Assembly: GCA_050699035.1 (NCBI GenBank) | Contig: JBOHDE010000026.1 | Coordinates: 1 to 25,283, forward strand | Reading direction: 5' to 3' | Source of the DNA: WHTB01 sp050699035 | GTDB lineage: Bacteria; Actinomycetota; Actinomycetes; Propionibacteriales; Nocardioidaceae | Length of the DNA stretch: 25,283 nt | Part shown: piece after piece, positions 7,278 through 14,689 of the stretch | Layout: each line of letters opens with the position of its first letter | How positions within the stretch are numbered: position 1 is the stretch's first letter | Made by a program: the position numbers and the translations under genes | Notes under the pieces: model-generated | The model's database searches: none | What the model was told of the DNA's origin: nothing | Seen by the model: only the letters and a program-made list of their open reading frames with translations

Positions 7278-8303
7278 CTACGGGCGGACGTCGATGAGTA
7301 CTTTGCCTACCGCGCCGTTCTCGACGGCCGCGTGGGCTCGGTCTGCCTGCTCGAGGGCGTAGTGGTGCAGGGGCAGCCCGGCCGCGTCCCCCACCCGTAC
7401 GGCTCCGTCTAGCACGGCTGCGGCGACGTCCTCCAGCGCGTGTGCCCGCCAGGTCTCGGGGGCGGTGTAGACCAAGACGAACTGCCAGCGGGCGTTCGGG
7501 GCCATCGAGGGACGCACCGGAAGCTCCGCCGTGCTGCCGCCGTTGGTGGCGTACACCGCCACCGAGCCGTGCCTGGCAAGTACCTCCGCGTCGAGCGTGG
7601 CGTTCACCGCCGGGGACACCTCGACGATCGTATTCACACCGTCCGGCGCGACGGTGTGCACCACGGCGGCGACGTCCTGCTGCTTGTAGTCGATGACGTG
7701 GTCAGCGCCAGCAAGCGCCGCGAGATTCCCCTTCTCGGGACTGCTCACTGTCGTGATGACTGTTGCGTCGGACCACCGGGCGAGCTGGATCGCGGCGTTG
7801 CCGACGGCCCCAGCGCCGCCGGCTACCAGGACGGTCCGACCTTCCATCGTGCCCGGGCCGAGTCGTGGCGTACCGTCCTCTGTCACGGTCAAGCAGCGGT
7901 GTGCGGTCATGAACGGCACCCCCAGGGCGGCGCCGAGGTCGAACGACGTGCTGTCGGGCAGCGGCACCACGTGGCGGGAGGGGACGACGGCGTAGTCCTG
8001 CGCGGTGCCGCCGGCAGGTCGCTGGTGCGCCGCCTCCCAGACCCACACCCGCAGCCCGTCCAACGCCGACTCGACGCCCTGACCGACGGCGTCAACCACC
8101 CCGGAGCCGTCCTGGTTCGGGACCTGCGGCGGGTCGACCGCGGCGCCGGCCACGTTGCCACGACGCGACTTCCAGTCGGTCGGGTTGACACCAGAGCGGT
8201 GGATGCGGACCCGCACCTCACCCGGTCCAGGATCAGGGACCGGACCCTCGACGAGCGTCAAGACCTCAGGGCCGCCCGTTACGGAGTACTCGATCGAACG
8301 CAT
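7278..8303 (-). CDS. Zinc-independent MDR oxidoreductase (quinone oxidoreductase-like)
   Basis: A 341-aa medium-chain dehydrogenase/reductase. The N-terminal GroES-like domain has PGPGEVRVRIHRSGVNPTDW and PNQDGSGVV. The nucleotide-binding Rossmann domain has VLVAGGAGAVGNAAIQLA (glycine motif GGAGAVG at 162-168). The catalytic and structural zinc cysteines of alcohol dehydrogenases are absent, which places it with the zinc-independent NADPH:quinone oxidoreductases and zeta-crystallins. These reduce quinones or alpha,beta-unsaturated carbonyls. The substrate is unknown. The ATG at 8303 fits the family N-terminus and sits 7 nt after a TAACGT (-10-like, minus strand). A leaderless transcript is therefore possible. 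The gene is monocistronic between a convergent gene and the M36 terminator. Confidence 0.9.
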   Translation of the reverse strand: MRSIEYSVTGGPEVLTLVEGPVPDPGPGEVRVRIHRSGVNPTDWKSRRGNVAGAAVDPPQVPNQDGSGVVDAVGQGVESALDGLRVWVWEAAHQRPAGGTAQDYAVVPSRHVVPLPDSTSFDLGAALGVPFMTAHRCLTVTEDGTPRLGPGTMEGRTVLVAGGAGAVGNAAIQLARWSDATVITTVSSPEKGNLAALAGADHVIDYKQQDVAAVVHTVAPDGVNTIVEVSPAVNATLDAEVLARHGSVAVYATNGGSTAELPVRPSMAPNARWQFVLVYTAPETWRAHALEDVAAAVLDGAVRVGDAAGLPLHHYALEQADRAHAAVENGAVGKVLIDVRP

Positions 8304-8310
8304 GCCCTCG

Positions 8311-8316
8311 ACGTTA
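8311..8316 (-). promoter_or_regulatory. Putative -10 box of the MDR oxidoreductase gene
   Basis: TAACGT on the minus strand ends 7 nt before the ATG at 8303, following the same TANNNT-N7-start pattern seen at orn, prsW and ettA. No -35 element is recognisable. Confidence 0.35.
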
Positions 8317-8394
8317 TCCCCTGGAGCTGTCACCGGCATGCCCGCGCTTTCACCTGGGTCAGCGGGGCGGCATGGGCGCCGCAGGCACAGGGTT

Positions 8395-8423
8395 CGAGGG
8401 CTTCCGCGGCGCGGAAGCCCTCG
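8395..8423 (-). terminator. Stem-loop terminator after the M36 protease gene
   Basis: A perfect 13-bp G/C-rich stem (8395-8407 with 8411-8423) with a 3-nt loop lies 20 nt beyond the protease stop codon. There is no T-run on the minus side, as is common for actinobacterial stem-loop terminators. It separates the protease from the oxidoreductase gene. Confidence 0.65.
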
Positions 8424-8442
8424 ACCCGTCGTGTGCGCCGTG

Positions 8443-11367
8443 CTATGAGGCGAACGCCTGGAACTCAGCGACCCGCACGTTGCGCGCCTGCGCACTTGCC
8501 GTGGAGCAGTCGGTGTCCGCGCGCGGATCGGCGTCCTGCTCACCCGCGTAGGCCGGAGCACCCGTGCACTGGTTGGTCAGCACCTCGAGGCGAAGGTGCG
8601 TCGCCGTGGTGTCCGGGATGTCGAACGCCCGCAGGATCAACTCCGGCGCGCGAGGCCGCGGCGCGACCGACGGGAACGCGTCGGATGCGCTCGTGAACAC
8701 CGCGCTGAAGTCTGCGCTGTCGGCGCAGTCCACGGCGCCCGACGCCGTGCAGGCGAGCACACGGAACTGCCGTAGCGCGGAGACGCGTGCCTGTGTGCCG
8801 GAGTCAGGGTCGCCGAGCAACGGGGGCCGGAGCATCGCGCTCACCTGGACGCGATCCACCAGGTGGGCCCCACCCGTCAGATCCACGGTCACCTCCTTGC
8901 CGGCGACCGGACTGCCGAGCGAGGCCCAGTTGGTGGCTTCATCCTCGTCGATGATCCGCGCCAGGTTGGTCCCGCCACCGGTCACCGTCGCACCCGCAAC
9001 GCCGGAAGCCAGGTTGGCCGGCATCTCTACGGTCAACGTGGTAGCGCCCGCCGTGAACTCAACGGGTCCCACTCGCACGTGACCCCGACCCGGCGCCGTG
9101 GCCAACAGCTCGAAGGTGCCGGGGACGATCTGCACGTTTTCGCCGAGTGCGGTGGTGGTGTCGGTGTCCGCCACCGCGCGCGCCCGGGCCTGGTAATTGC
9201 CCACGTAGAGCCGGGCCCCTGGGACCGCCTGTCCGGCCTCGTCCACGGGCGCGAACCTCACGGCTGCCTCGGCGGCGTGCGGCGATGCGAAGCTCGGGAC
9301 GGGGTTCGGATCACCTGGCCCGTTGCTGACTGCCGCCTCACCGAGGCCGCGCTTGGCGAAGGCGTTCCACAGCAGATCCTGGTTGGCCCCGCCGAATCGG
9401 ATCTGGTCCGCCGCGAGCAGGGCATCCCTCGAATCGACCATGCTCACGCCCGAGACCGCCAGCAGAGAGAAGGAGTCGAACATCAGTTGCGCCCATCGCC
9501 GGTTTCCGGGGCACTCCGTGACCGGCGTTGCTCCGTTGGCGCAGGACTTCTGCAGCGCCGGCGTGCCCGTACCGTAGCGCTCGATCAGCGCGGCCCGGAT
9601 GTCGGCGTTGGTGGCGCTCCAGACCTCCCCCGACGCGTGGACCTGCAGCCCCACGAAGTCGTAGTCGATGTGGCTGTAGTTCAGAGGGCTGTCGCTCATG
9701 TTGTAATTCCGGATGCCTGCGTCCGGGTCTCCCGTGACGTACTGCCCGATCGTGAACGCCCGACTACCCGGCGGGGCGTAGCCGTGCTCGGCGAGGTACT
9801 CGATCGCCATCAGGTCGGACCAGCTCTCGCTCATCCCTTGCGGCGAGCTCAGGCCGTCGTCGGGTCCGGCAATCATCCGGTTGGTGATCGCATGGCCGTA
9901 TTCGTGACCGATCACCGACACGTCGAAGTCGCCGTCGACGCACGGTGCGTAGAACGAACCGGCGATCGGCTGCCAGAGGTACATGTTGGTGATAGGCCGG
10001 TGCCCGTCAGGCGGGGTGATCTGGTTCGCGTTGTCCCGCGCCGCGAACGCCGGCGGACCACCGGTCACGCCGCCGGCCTGCGCGTTCCCCTGCTCCGGGT
10101 CGTTCTGCTTGCCTCCCAGCCCGAAGTTCTCGTCCTGCATATTGAACGTGGCCTCGGTGAATCCGAGGTGGTACGACCAGTCGTGCATCCGGTTGTGCAT
10201 CGCGTGCAGGTTCGCCCGCGCTGCGTCGATGTCGTTGCGCCGGGCGGTGTCGAACACAGCCGGCGAGCACTTCTCCCGGAACCACTGGTTGGTCCAGTTG
10301 TAGGTGTACTCACGGTCCGGCCGCGGAGTCGCCGTCTCGTGCCCCACCTTGAAGGGGTCGTTGCTGAACCAGTTGTGGACGGCGATCGCGTTGTTGCCGG
10401 CTGTCGTCGCGGTCGACTTCTGGTTCGTGGACTTGACGTCCCAGGGGAGTGGCGACGCAGGCGTGCCCACTACCTCGTCGCAGCCGGGGCCGGGGAGGAA
10501 GCACCAGCGCGCCCGTGTGTCGGACGAGGAGTAGTCGAGCGGCGGGGTGGCAGGAAATACCTCCCATGCCGGGTTCTCCTCGCTGCTGTCGACAAGGTCC
10601 TCGCGGACGAGCACGGCGCCGTTGCGGGCGTCGACGTACGTGGCGAATCCAACCGGTTCGGCTTGGTCGGCGCCGACCAGCACGACCTGGTAGGCGGCGC
10701 GTACCGCGCCCTGCGGCACCGGTACGGCGACGAGCTCCACGCCCTGCACGGCTGCGTCGTCGACGCCCGCGTCGGCAGCCGCGATCCGTGCCGCCCGGGT
10801 TGCCGACAACGTCGCACCGGCAGGCTGCCCGGCGTCGCGGGACAGGGACGAGCTCACGTGCCAGACCTCGCCGTTGCGCACTCCGACCACGAGCAATCCG
10901 TCCCGGCCGGCCGCGAGATCTCCGAACCGCTGCCTGAACAGCACCGCAGCGCCCTCGCCCATGGGCGCCACGCTGATCACCTCGAGCGCCCGCGCGGCGC
11001 TCGAGGTGAGGCCGAGGAGGTCACGGTTGGCGGCGATGTATGCGCGTGCCGCCGTGACCGGTCCGCCACGCAGACCGGCTGCCAGCGGACGACCGGTGGA
11101 CGCGAGGACGGCAGGGGTGCCGTAGTTGTTCCAGCGTGCCCGGAGTCCGACCTCCTTTGCCCGTGCCCGCTGGACCGTGGATGGTGCCACCCGCCCCGGT
11201 CGGTTGTCCTTGTCCTTGACTTCGATCGGGTCGCCCGGGAACCCGCCGCTCGAGTCGTTTGTCCTTCCGTCGGGCGCTGCCGAACTGCTCGTCCCCATTG
11301 CGAGGACGAATGCCGCTGCGGTGAGTGCGGCCGTCGTACCCGCGAACGCACGGGATGTTGTGCGCAT
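8443..11367 (-). CDS. Secreted M36 (fungalysin) metalloprotease
   Basis: A 974-aa secreted zinc endopeptidase. The N-terminus is a signal peptide (MRTTSRAFAG, a hydrophobic stretch, then SSSAAP). A propeptide of the FTP/PepSY type follows (about residues 60-270; TAARAYIAANRDLLGL, GEVWHVSSSL, YVDARNGAVLVREDL). The catalytic domain holds the zinc motif HEYGH at 488-492 and the downstream GMSESWSD, where E514 is the expected third ligand. NRMHDWSYHLGFTEATFNMQ is also typical of M36. After the peptidase come a beta-rich segment and a discoidin/F5-8C-like C-terminal domain (ASGVAGATV, IIDEDEATNWAS), probably for carbohydrate or surface binding. The ATG at 11367 follows GAGGAGG. Likely role: extracellular protein degradation for nutrition. 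Confidence 0.93.
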   Translation of the reverse strand: MRTTSRAFAGTTAALTAAAFVLAMGTSSSAAPDGRTNDSSGGFPGDPIEVKDKDNRPGRVAPSTVQRARAKEVGLRARWNNYGTPAVLASTGRPLAAGLRGGPVTAARAYIAANRDLLGLTSSAARALEVISVAPMGEGAAVLFRQRFGDLAAGRDGLLVVGVRNGEVWHVSSSLSRDAGQPAGATLSATRAARIAAADAGVDDAAVQGVELVAVPVPQGAVRAAYQVVLVGADQAEPVGFATYVDARNGAVLVREDLVDSSEENPAWEVFPATPPLDYSSSDTRARWCFLPGPGCDEVVGTPASPLPWDVKSTNQKSTATTAGNNAIAVHNWFSNDPFKVGHETATPRPDREYTYNWTNQWFREKCSPAVFDTARRNDIDAARANLHAMHNRMHDWSYHLGFTEATFNMQDENFGLGGKQNDPEQGNAQAGGVTGGPPAFAARDNANQITPPDGHRPITNMYLWQPIAGSFYAPCVDGDFDVSVIGHEYGHAITNRMIAGPDDGLSSPQGMSESWSDLMAIEYLAEHGYAPPGSRAFTIGQYVTGDPDAGIRNYNMSDSPLNYSHIDYDFVGLQVHASGEVWSATNADIRAALIERYGTGTPALQKSCANGATPVTECPGNRRWAQLMFDSFSLLAVSGVSMVDSRDALLAADQIRFGGANQDLLWNAFAKRGLGEAAVSNGPGDPNPVPSFASPHAAEAAVRFAPVDEAGQAVPGARLYVGNYQARARAVADTDTTTALGENVQIVPGTFELLATAPGRGHVRVGPVEFTAGATTLTVEMPANLASGVAGATVTGGGTNLARIIDEDEATNWASLGSPVAGKEVTVDLTGGAHLVDRVQVSAMLRPPLLGDPDSGTQARVSALRQFRVLACTASGAVDCADSADFSAVFTSASDAFPSVAPRPRAPELILRAFDIPDTTATHLRLEVLTNQCTGAPAYAGEQDADPRADTDCSTASAQARNVRVAEFQAFAS

Positions 11368-11686
11368 GATCCCTCGCCTCCTCGACGGCTCCGTTGCCGT
11401 CGTCTGGATCCGGTTCGAACTTTGCTCCCCCATCACTCGCGTTGGAGAGACCCAAGTCCGACGAAGTCGGACCGTCGGCCGGCGGCAGGAGCCGACGTTC
11501 GGGAGATGGCGCCGGTGCGTACGGTTGGGCCGATCCGAGGAGTCGTGGGCAGCGGCCCGGACTTGAACCTCGGTTCCGAGATGAACTCTAAGCCTCTCCG
11601 TCGTCTACCGGTAGAACGGTCGATGGTCGAGAAATCTGCTCCGATCCCGGCCCATGCGGTTCGACGTAACGGTGCTGGTCACCTAG
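11368..11686. promoter_or_regulatory. Upstream region of the M36 protease gene
   Basis: A 319-bp gene-free stretch between tRNA-Arg and the protease gene, both on the minus strand. It holds a perfect 7-bp hairpin, CGACGGC/GCCGTCG (11383-11402), that directly abuts the ribosome site. A second, GTCCGAC/GTCGGAC with a GAA loop, lies at 11456-11472 and may be an operator or the tRNA transcript's terminator. No clear promoter hexamers were found. A faint tRNA-like T-arm near 11559-11578 is too degenerate to call. Confidence 0.4.
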
Positions 11687-11760
11687 CGCGCCCGGCAGGA
11701 CTCGAACCTGCGACCGTCGGATTAGAAGTCCGGTGCTCTATCCAGCTGAGCTACGGGCGC
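11687..11760 (-). tRNA. tRNA-Arg (anticodon UCU)
   Basis: 74 nt fold into a standard cloverleaf. The acceptor stem is GCGCCCG with CGGGCGC, plus discriminator G at 11687. The D-arm contains AGCTCAGCTGGATAGAGC. The anticodon stem CGGAC/... surrounds loop CTTCTAA, giving anticodon TCT. The T-arm is GCAGGTTCGAGTCCTGC. No CCA is encoded. It reads AGA codons, which are rare in a genome this G/C-rich. Confidence 0.97.
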
Positions 11761-11827
11761 TCGCCACCTCGGCGACGGCGGCGTCAGCCTAGGACATCAC
11801 AAGACCACCCTGGGGGCGACGGGAGCC

Positions 11828-11885
11828 GCTCGAGTTGTCAGACAGAAAGTGCGGCCGACCGCACGATCTGTCTGACAAGTCGAGC
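11828..11885. terminator. Long interrupted palindrome, probable bidirectional terminator
   Basis: Three nested arms pair perfectly: GCTCGA with TCGAGC (11828-11833/11880-11885), TTGTCAGACAGA with TCTGTCTGACAA (11835-11846/11867-11878) and GTGCGG with CCGCAC (11849-11854/11859-11864). Only a single G:G and a two-base mismatch separate the arms, and the loop is 4 nt. It begins 7 nt after the pepP stop codon (11892), so it can end the pepP transcript. The middle arm also contains TGTCAGACA, itself a palindrome. No T-run follows on either side. Confidence 0.6.
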
Positions 11886-11891
11886 CGAGGG

Positions 11892-13319
11892 TTAGCGCAG
11901 CCGTCCCATCCAGGCCTCGACGTCGTCAGGAGTACGCGGCAGCGCGGCCGACAGGTTGCGGTTGCCGTCCTCGGTGACGAGCAGGTCGTCCTCGATCCGG
12001 ATGCCGGTCCCGCGCAACTCCTCAGGCACCAGCTCGTCGTCGGTCTGGAAGTACAGGCCCGGCTCGACCGTGAGGACATGCCCGGCGGCGAGCGTCCCCT
12101 CGCGGTACGACGCCGGCGCGGCCTGGGCGCAGTCGTGCACGTCCAGCCCGAGCATGTGGCCCGTGCCGTGGATCGTCCAGCGGCGGTAGACCATGCTCTC
12201 GGGGTCCAGCGCCTCCTCGGCCGACACCGGCAGCAGGCCGAGGTCGGAGAGCCCGTGCGCGAGTACGGACATCGCGGCCTGGTGGAACGCCTTGTACGCC
12301 GCTCCCGGCCGCACCGCTGCCATGCCGGCGTCCTGGGCGTTGAAGACGAGTGTGTAGAGGTCGCGCTGCAGCGGCGTGAACGTACCGCTGACCGGCAGGG
12401 TCCGGGTGATGTCGGCGGTGTAGAGCGACTTCGCCTCGACGCCCATGTCGAGCAGCAGCAGGTCGCCACGGTTGACGGCACCGTCGTTGTCGTTCCAGTG
12501 CAGCACGGTCGCGTGCGACCCAGCGCCGACGATGGAGTGGTAGCCGACGTTGTTGCCGTCGGTGCGCGCCCGCCGGTAGAACGTGCCGTCGATCCAGCGT
12601 TCGCCGTGCGTCAGCACCTGGTCCCACTCGCCCAGGCAGTCGTCGAACCCCCGCGCCGTGATGTCGACGGCGATCTGCATCTGGTCGATCTCCCACGCGT
12701 CCTTGACCAGGCGCATCTCACTCAGAGCCGTCGCCAGCTCGCGGTCCCGGTCGGCGTCACTCGCGGCGACACTCGCGTCGACGCCCGGGTCGACCCCGCG
12801 CAGCAGGCGGGCGTTGTCGGCCTTGTCGAGCATCGCGGTGAGGTCGTCGATGGGACGACACGGCAGGCCGAGACGCTCCTCGGTCTCCGCCAAGGACGGC
12901 CGTCGACCGACCCAGAACTCCCCGTACCGCGCGTCTCGGAAGAACTCGTCGGTCTGTCGTGACGCCCGCGGCCGGAAGTACAGGGTCGGCTGCCCATGGT
13001 CGAGGACGAAGACCGCGTCGGACTCCTGGTTGCCGGTCAGCCATACGTGCGCCGAGTCGACCCGGAACGGGTAGTCGCAGTCGTTGTTGCGCACCTTCGG
13101 CGCACCGGCGGGTACGACGACGACGTCGTCGGCGAACCGCTCGGCGAGCCGGCTGCGGCGTTTGGCCGCCCAGGTCGCGACCGGCTCCTCGGGCGAGTCG
13201 ACCGGCGGGTCGGCCCAGCCGGTGCGCATGAACTGGAGGTACGCCTCGCTGACGCCCTCGTCATGACTGCGGGTGGCGGGCTTCTCCACGGTTTCGACCT
13301 GCTGAGCCTCGTCCGACAC
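11892..13319 (-). CDS. pepP: Xaa-Pro aminopeptidase (M24B)
   Basis: Aminopeptidase P removes an N-terminal residue that precedes proline, acting in the cytosol with two Mn ions. The 475-aa product has an AMP_N domain (about 45-200; KRRSRLAERF, VPAGAPKVRNNDCDYPFR, YFRPRASRQTDEFFRD) and a pita-bread M24 domain. All five metal ligands are visible: D291 (LLLLDMGVE), D303 (LYTADITRT), H388 (IHGTGHMLGLDVHD), E419 (LTVEPGLYF) and E443 (GIRIEDDLL). The GTG at 13319 has GGAGG five bases upstream and fits the family length. A longer in-frame extension upstream lacks similarity. It is divergent from prsW. Confidence 0.95.
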   Translation of the reverse strand: MSDEAQQVETVEKPATRSHDEGVSEAYLQFMRTGWADPPVDSPEEPVATWAAKRRSRLAERFADDVVVVPAGAPKVRNNDCDYPFRVDSAHVWLTGNQESDAVFVLDHGQPTLYFRPRASRQTDEFFRDARYGEFWVGRRPSLAETEERLGLPCRPIDDLTAMLDKADNARLLRGVDPGVDASVAASDADRDRELATALSEMRLVKDAWEIDQMQIAVDITARGFDDCLGEWDQVLTHGERWIDGTFYRRARTDGNNVGYHSIVGAGSHATVLHWNDNDGAVNRGDLLLLDMGVEAKSLYTADITRTLPVSGTFTPLQRDLYTLVFNAQDAGMAAVRPGAAYKAFHQAAMSVLAHGLSDLGLLPVSAEEALDPESMVYRRWTIHGTGHMLGLDVHDCAQAAPASYREGTLAAGHVLTVEPGLYFQTDDELVPEELRGTGIRIEDDLLVTEDGNRNLSAALPRTPDDVEAWMGRLR

Positions 13320-13434
13320 GGAATCCTCCCTGCATAGATGCGATGGGCCCAGCCTAGGGTGTCTCTCCCTAGACGGACGCGAGACCTGTGGAGATGGCCC
13401 GCGCGCATCGACGCACCCCACTACCCTGGTCGCC
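13320..13434. promoter_or_regulatory. pepP-prsW divergent promoter region with leaderless prsW -10 box
   Basis: The 115-bp divergent spacer carries TACCCT at 13422-13427, ending 7 nt before the prsW ATG. This is the TANNNT-N7-start leaderless pattern. An inverted repeat CTAGGG/CCCTAG (13354-13359/13367-13372) sits near its middle and may be a regulator site shared by both genes. The -35 elements are not recognisable. Confidence 0.4.
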
Positions 13435-14610
13435 ATGAGTGTGCAGCCCCCGTCGATGCCTCGGCGTCGCCGCTCCTGGCTGCTCATCGTCACCACGGCC
13501 CTGCTCGGGCTGGGTGCCGTCGCGATCGCCGTCCTGATCGTGCGGGCCGGCTCGCCGACGGCGGCCGTCGTCGGCGTGCTGCTCGCCGCGCTGCCGGTGC
13601 CGCTGCTGATCGGGTTCTACCTCTGGCTCGACCGCTACGAGCCTGAGCCGGTGCGCTACCTCGCCGCCGGGTTGGGCTGGGGTGCGGTCGCGGCGACGTC
13701 GCTCGGCGCGATCTTCACCGCCCTCGGAGCCGAGGTGACCGGGGTTAGCGAGGACCTGACGGGCGTGATCTGGGCGCCGATCGCGGAGGAGCTCGCCAAG
13801 GGGTTGTTCCTGGTCGCGGTGGTGCTGTTGCGGCGGCGGCAGATGCACGGTCTGCTCGACGGCATCGTGTACGCCGGCATGGTCGGCATCGGCTTCGCGT
13901 TCACCGAGAACATCCTCTACTACATGCAGAGCTACCTCGGTGACGGCGAGGTGCCCGGTGGGGTCGGCGCCGCGACCGCACTGTTCATCCTGCGCGGGGT
14001 GATCAGCCCGTTCGCCCATCCGCTGTTCACCGCCGCCCTCGGCATCGGTCTCGGGTACGCCATCGCGAGCGGCTCGCGCACCATGCGGCTCCTGGCGCCA
14101 CTGCTCGGCTACGCCGCCGCGGTCGGCCTGCACGCGTCCTGGAACGGCAGCGCCCTGCTCGGCGGCACCGAGACGTTCCTGCTCACCTATGTCCTCGGCA
14201 TGATCCCCGCCCTGGCCCTCGTCTTCGGACTGGCGCTGTGGGTACGACGAAGGGAGGGCCGGCTGCTGGCGTACGCGCTCGACGACTGTGCCCGGATGGG
14301 CTGGTTGCACCCGGACGAGGTGCCCTGGACCGCGTCACTCGCACATCGAGCGTCGGCTCGGGCGTATGCTCGCCGAATGCGCGGGCCAGCGGGTGTTCGT
14401 GCGCTTCGTGAGTATCAGCAGGTGCTGACCGAGATGGGCTTCCTGCATGACCGTGTCATGCGGGGCGTCGCGCCGAGCGATGTCGGACCGCGGATGGCCG
14501 AGATCCGGCACCGTATGAGCGCCTGGCGGCCCTATGTCGTTCTCCCGCCCCCATTGCCCCGGGGTCATCTGGCGGTTTACGGTCCGCGCAACAGCGGGTT
14601 GACCCGCTAG
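13435..14610 (+). CDS. PrsW-family intramembrane metalloprotease
   Basis: A 391-aa polytopic membrane protein with about eight or nine hydrophobic helices. It carries the PrsW/CPBP-like glutamate-histidine signature: E118-E119-x-x-K122 (IAEELAKG), GFAFTENILYY with E158, and FAHPLF with H195. PrsW in Bacillus cleaves an anti-sigma factor at site 1. Actinobacterial relatives are usually of unknown substrate. The last 110 or so residues (from RRREGRLLAYAL) are a cytosolic, helical tail. The ATG at 13435 has no Shine-Dalgarno but a -10-like TACCCT 7 nt upstream, so a leaderless message is likely. No sigma/anti-sigma gene pair is nearby. Confidence 0.9.
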   Translation: MSVQPPSMPRRRRSWLLIVTTALLGLGAVAIAVLIVRAGSPTAAVVGVLLAALPVPLLIGFYLWLDRYEPEPVRYLAAGLGWGAVAATSLGAIFTALGAEVTGVSEDLTGVIWAPIAEELAKGLFLVAVVLLRRRQMHGLLDGIVYAGMVGIGFAFTENILYYMQSYLGDGEVPGGVGAATALFILRGVISPFAHPLFTAALGIGLGYAIASGSRTMRLLAPLLGYAAAVGLHASWNGSALLGGTETFLLTYVLGMIPALALVFGLALWVRRREGRLLAYALDDCARMGWLHPDEVPWTASLAHRASARAYARRMRGPAGVRALREYQQVLTEMGFLHDRVMRGVAPSDVGPRMAEIRHRMSAWRPYVVLPPPLPRGHLAVYGPRNSGLTR

Positions 14611-14689
14611 CGTTGCCCGTGACCGTCCAGTCACATAGCGTGCATCTTGGGCAGGGTGCAGGCTAAGTAGTTCATCGAAAGGGTGGATC

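Noticed and set aside
11555..11640. tRNA-like stretch on the minus strand with a GGTTCAAGTCC core and a possible long variable arm.
   Set aside because: The T-stem pairs at only three of five positions, no 7-bp acceptor stem closes and the anticodon stem is broken. At most it is a decayed tRNA; it may be chance.
8863..11895. Very long plus-strand open frame (1010 codons).
   Set aside because: It is antisense to the M36 protease, extends across the tRNA gene and has no domain motifs.
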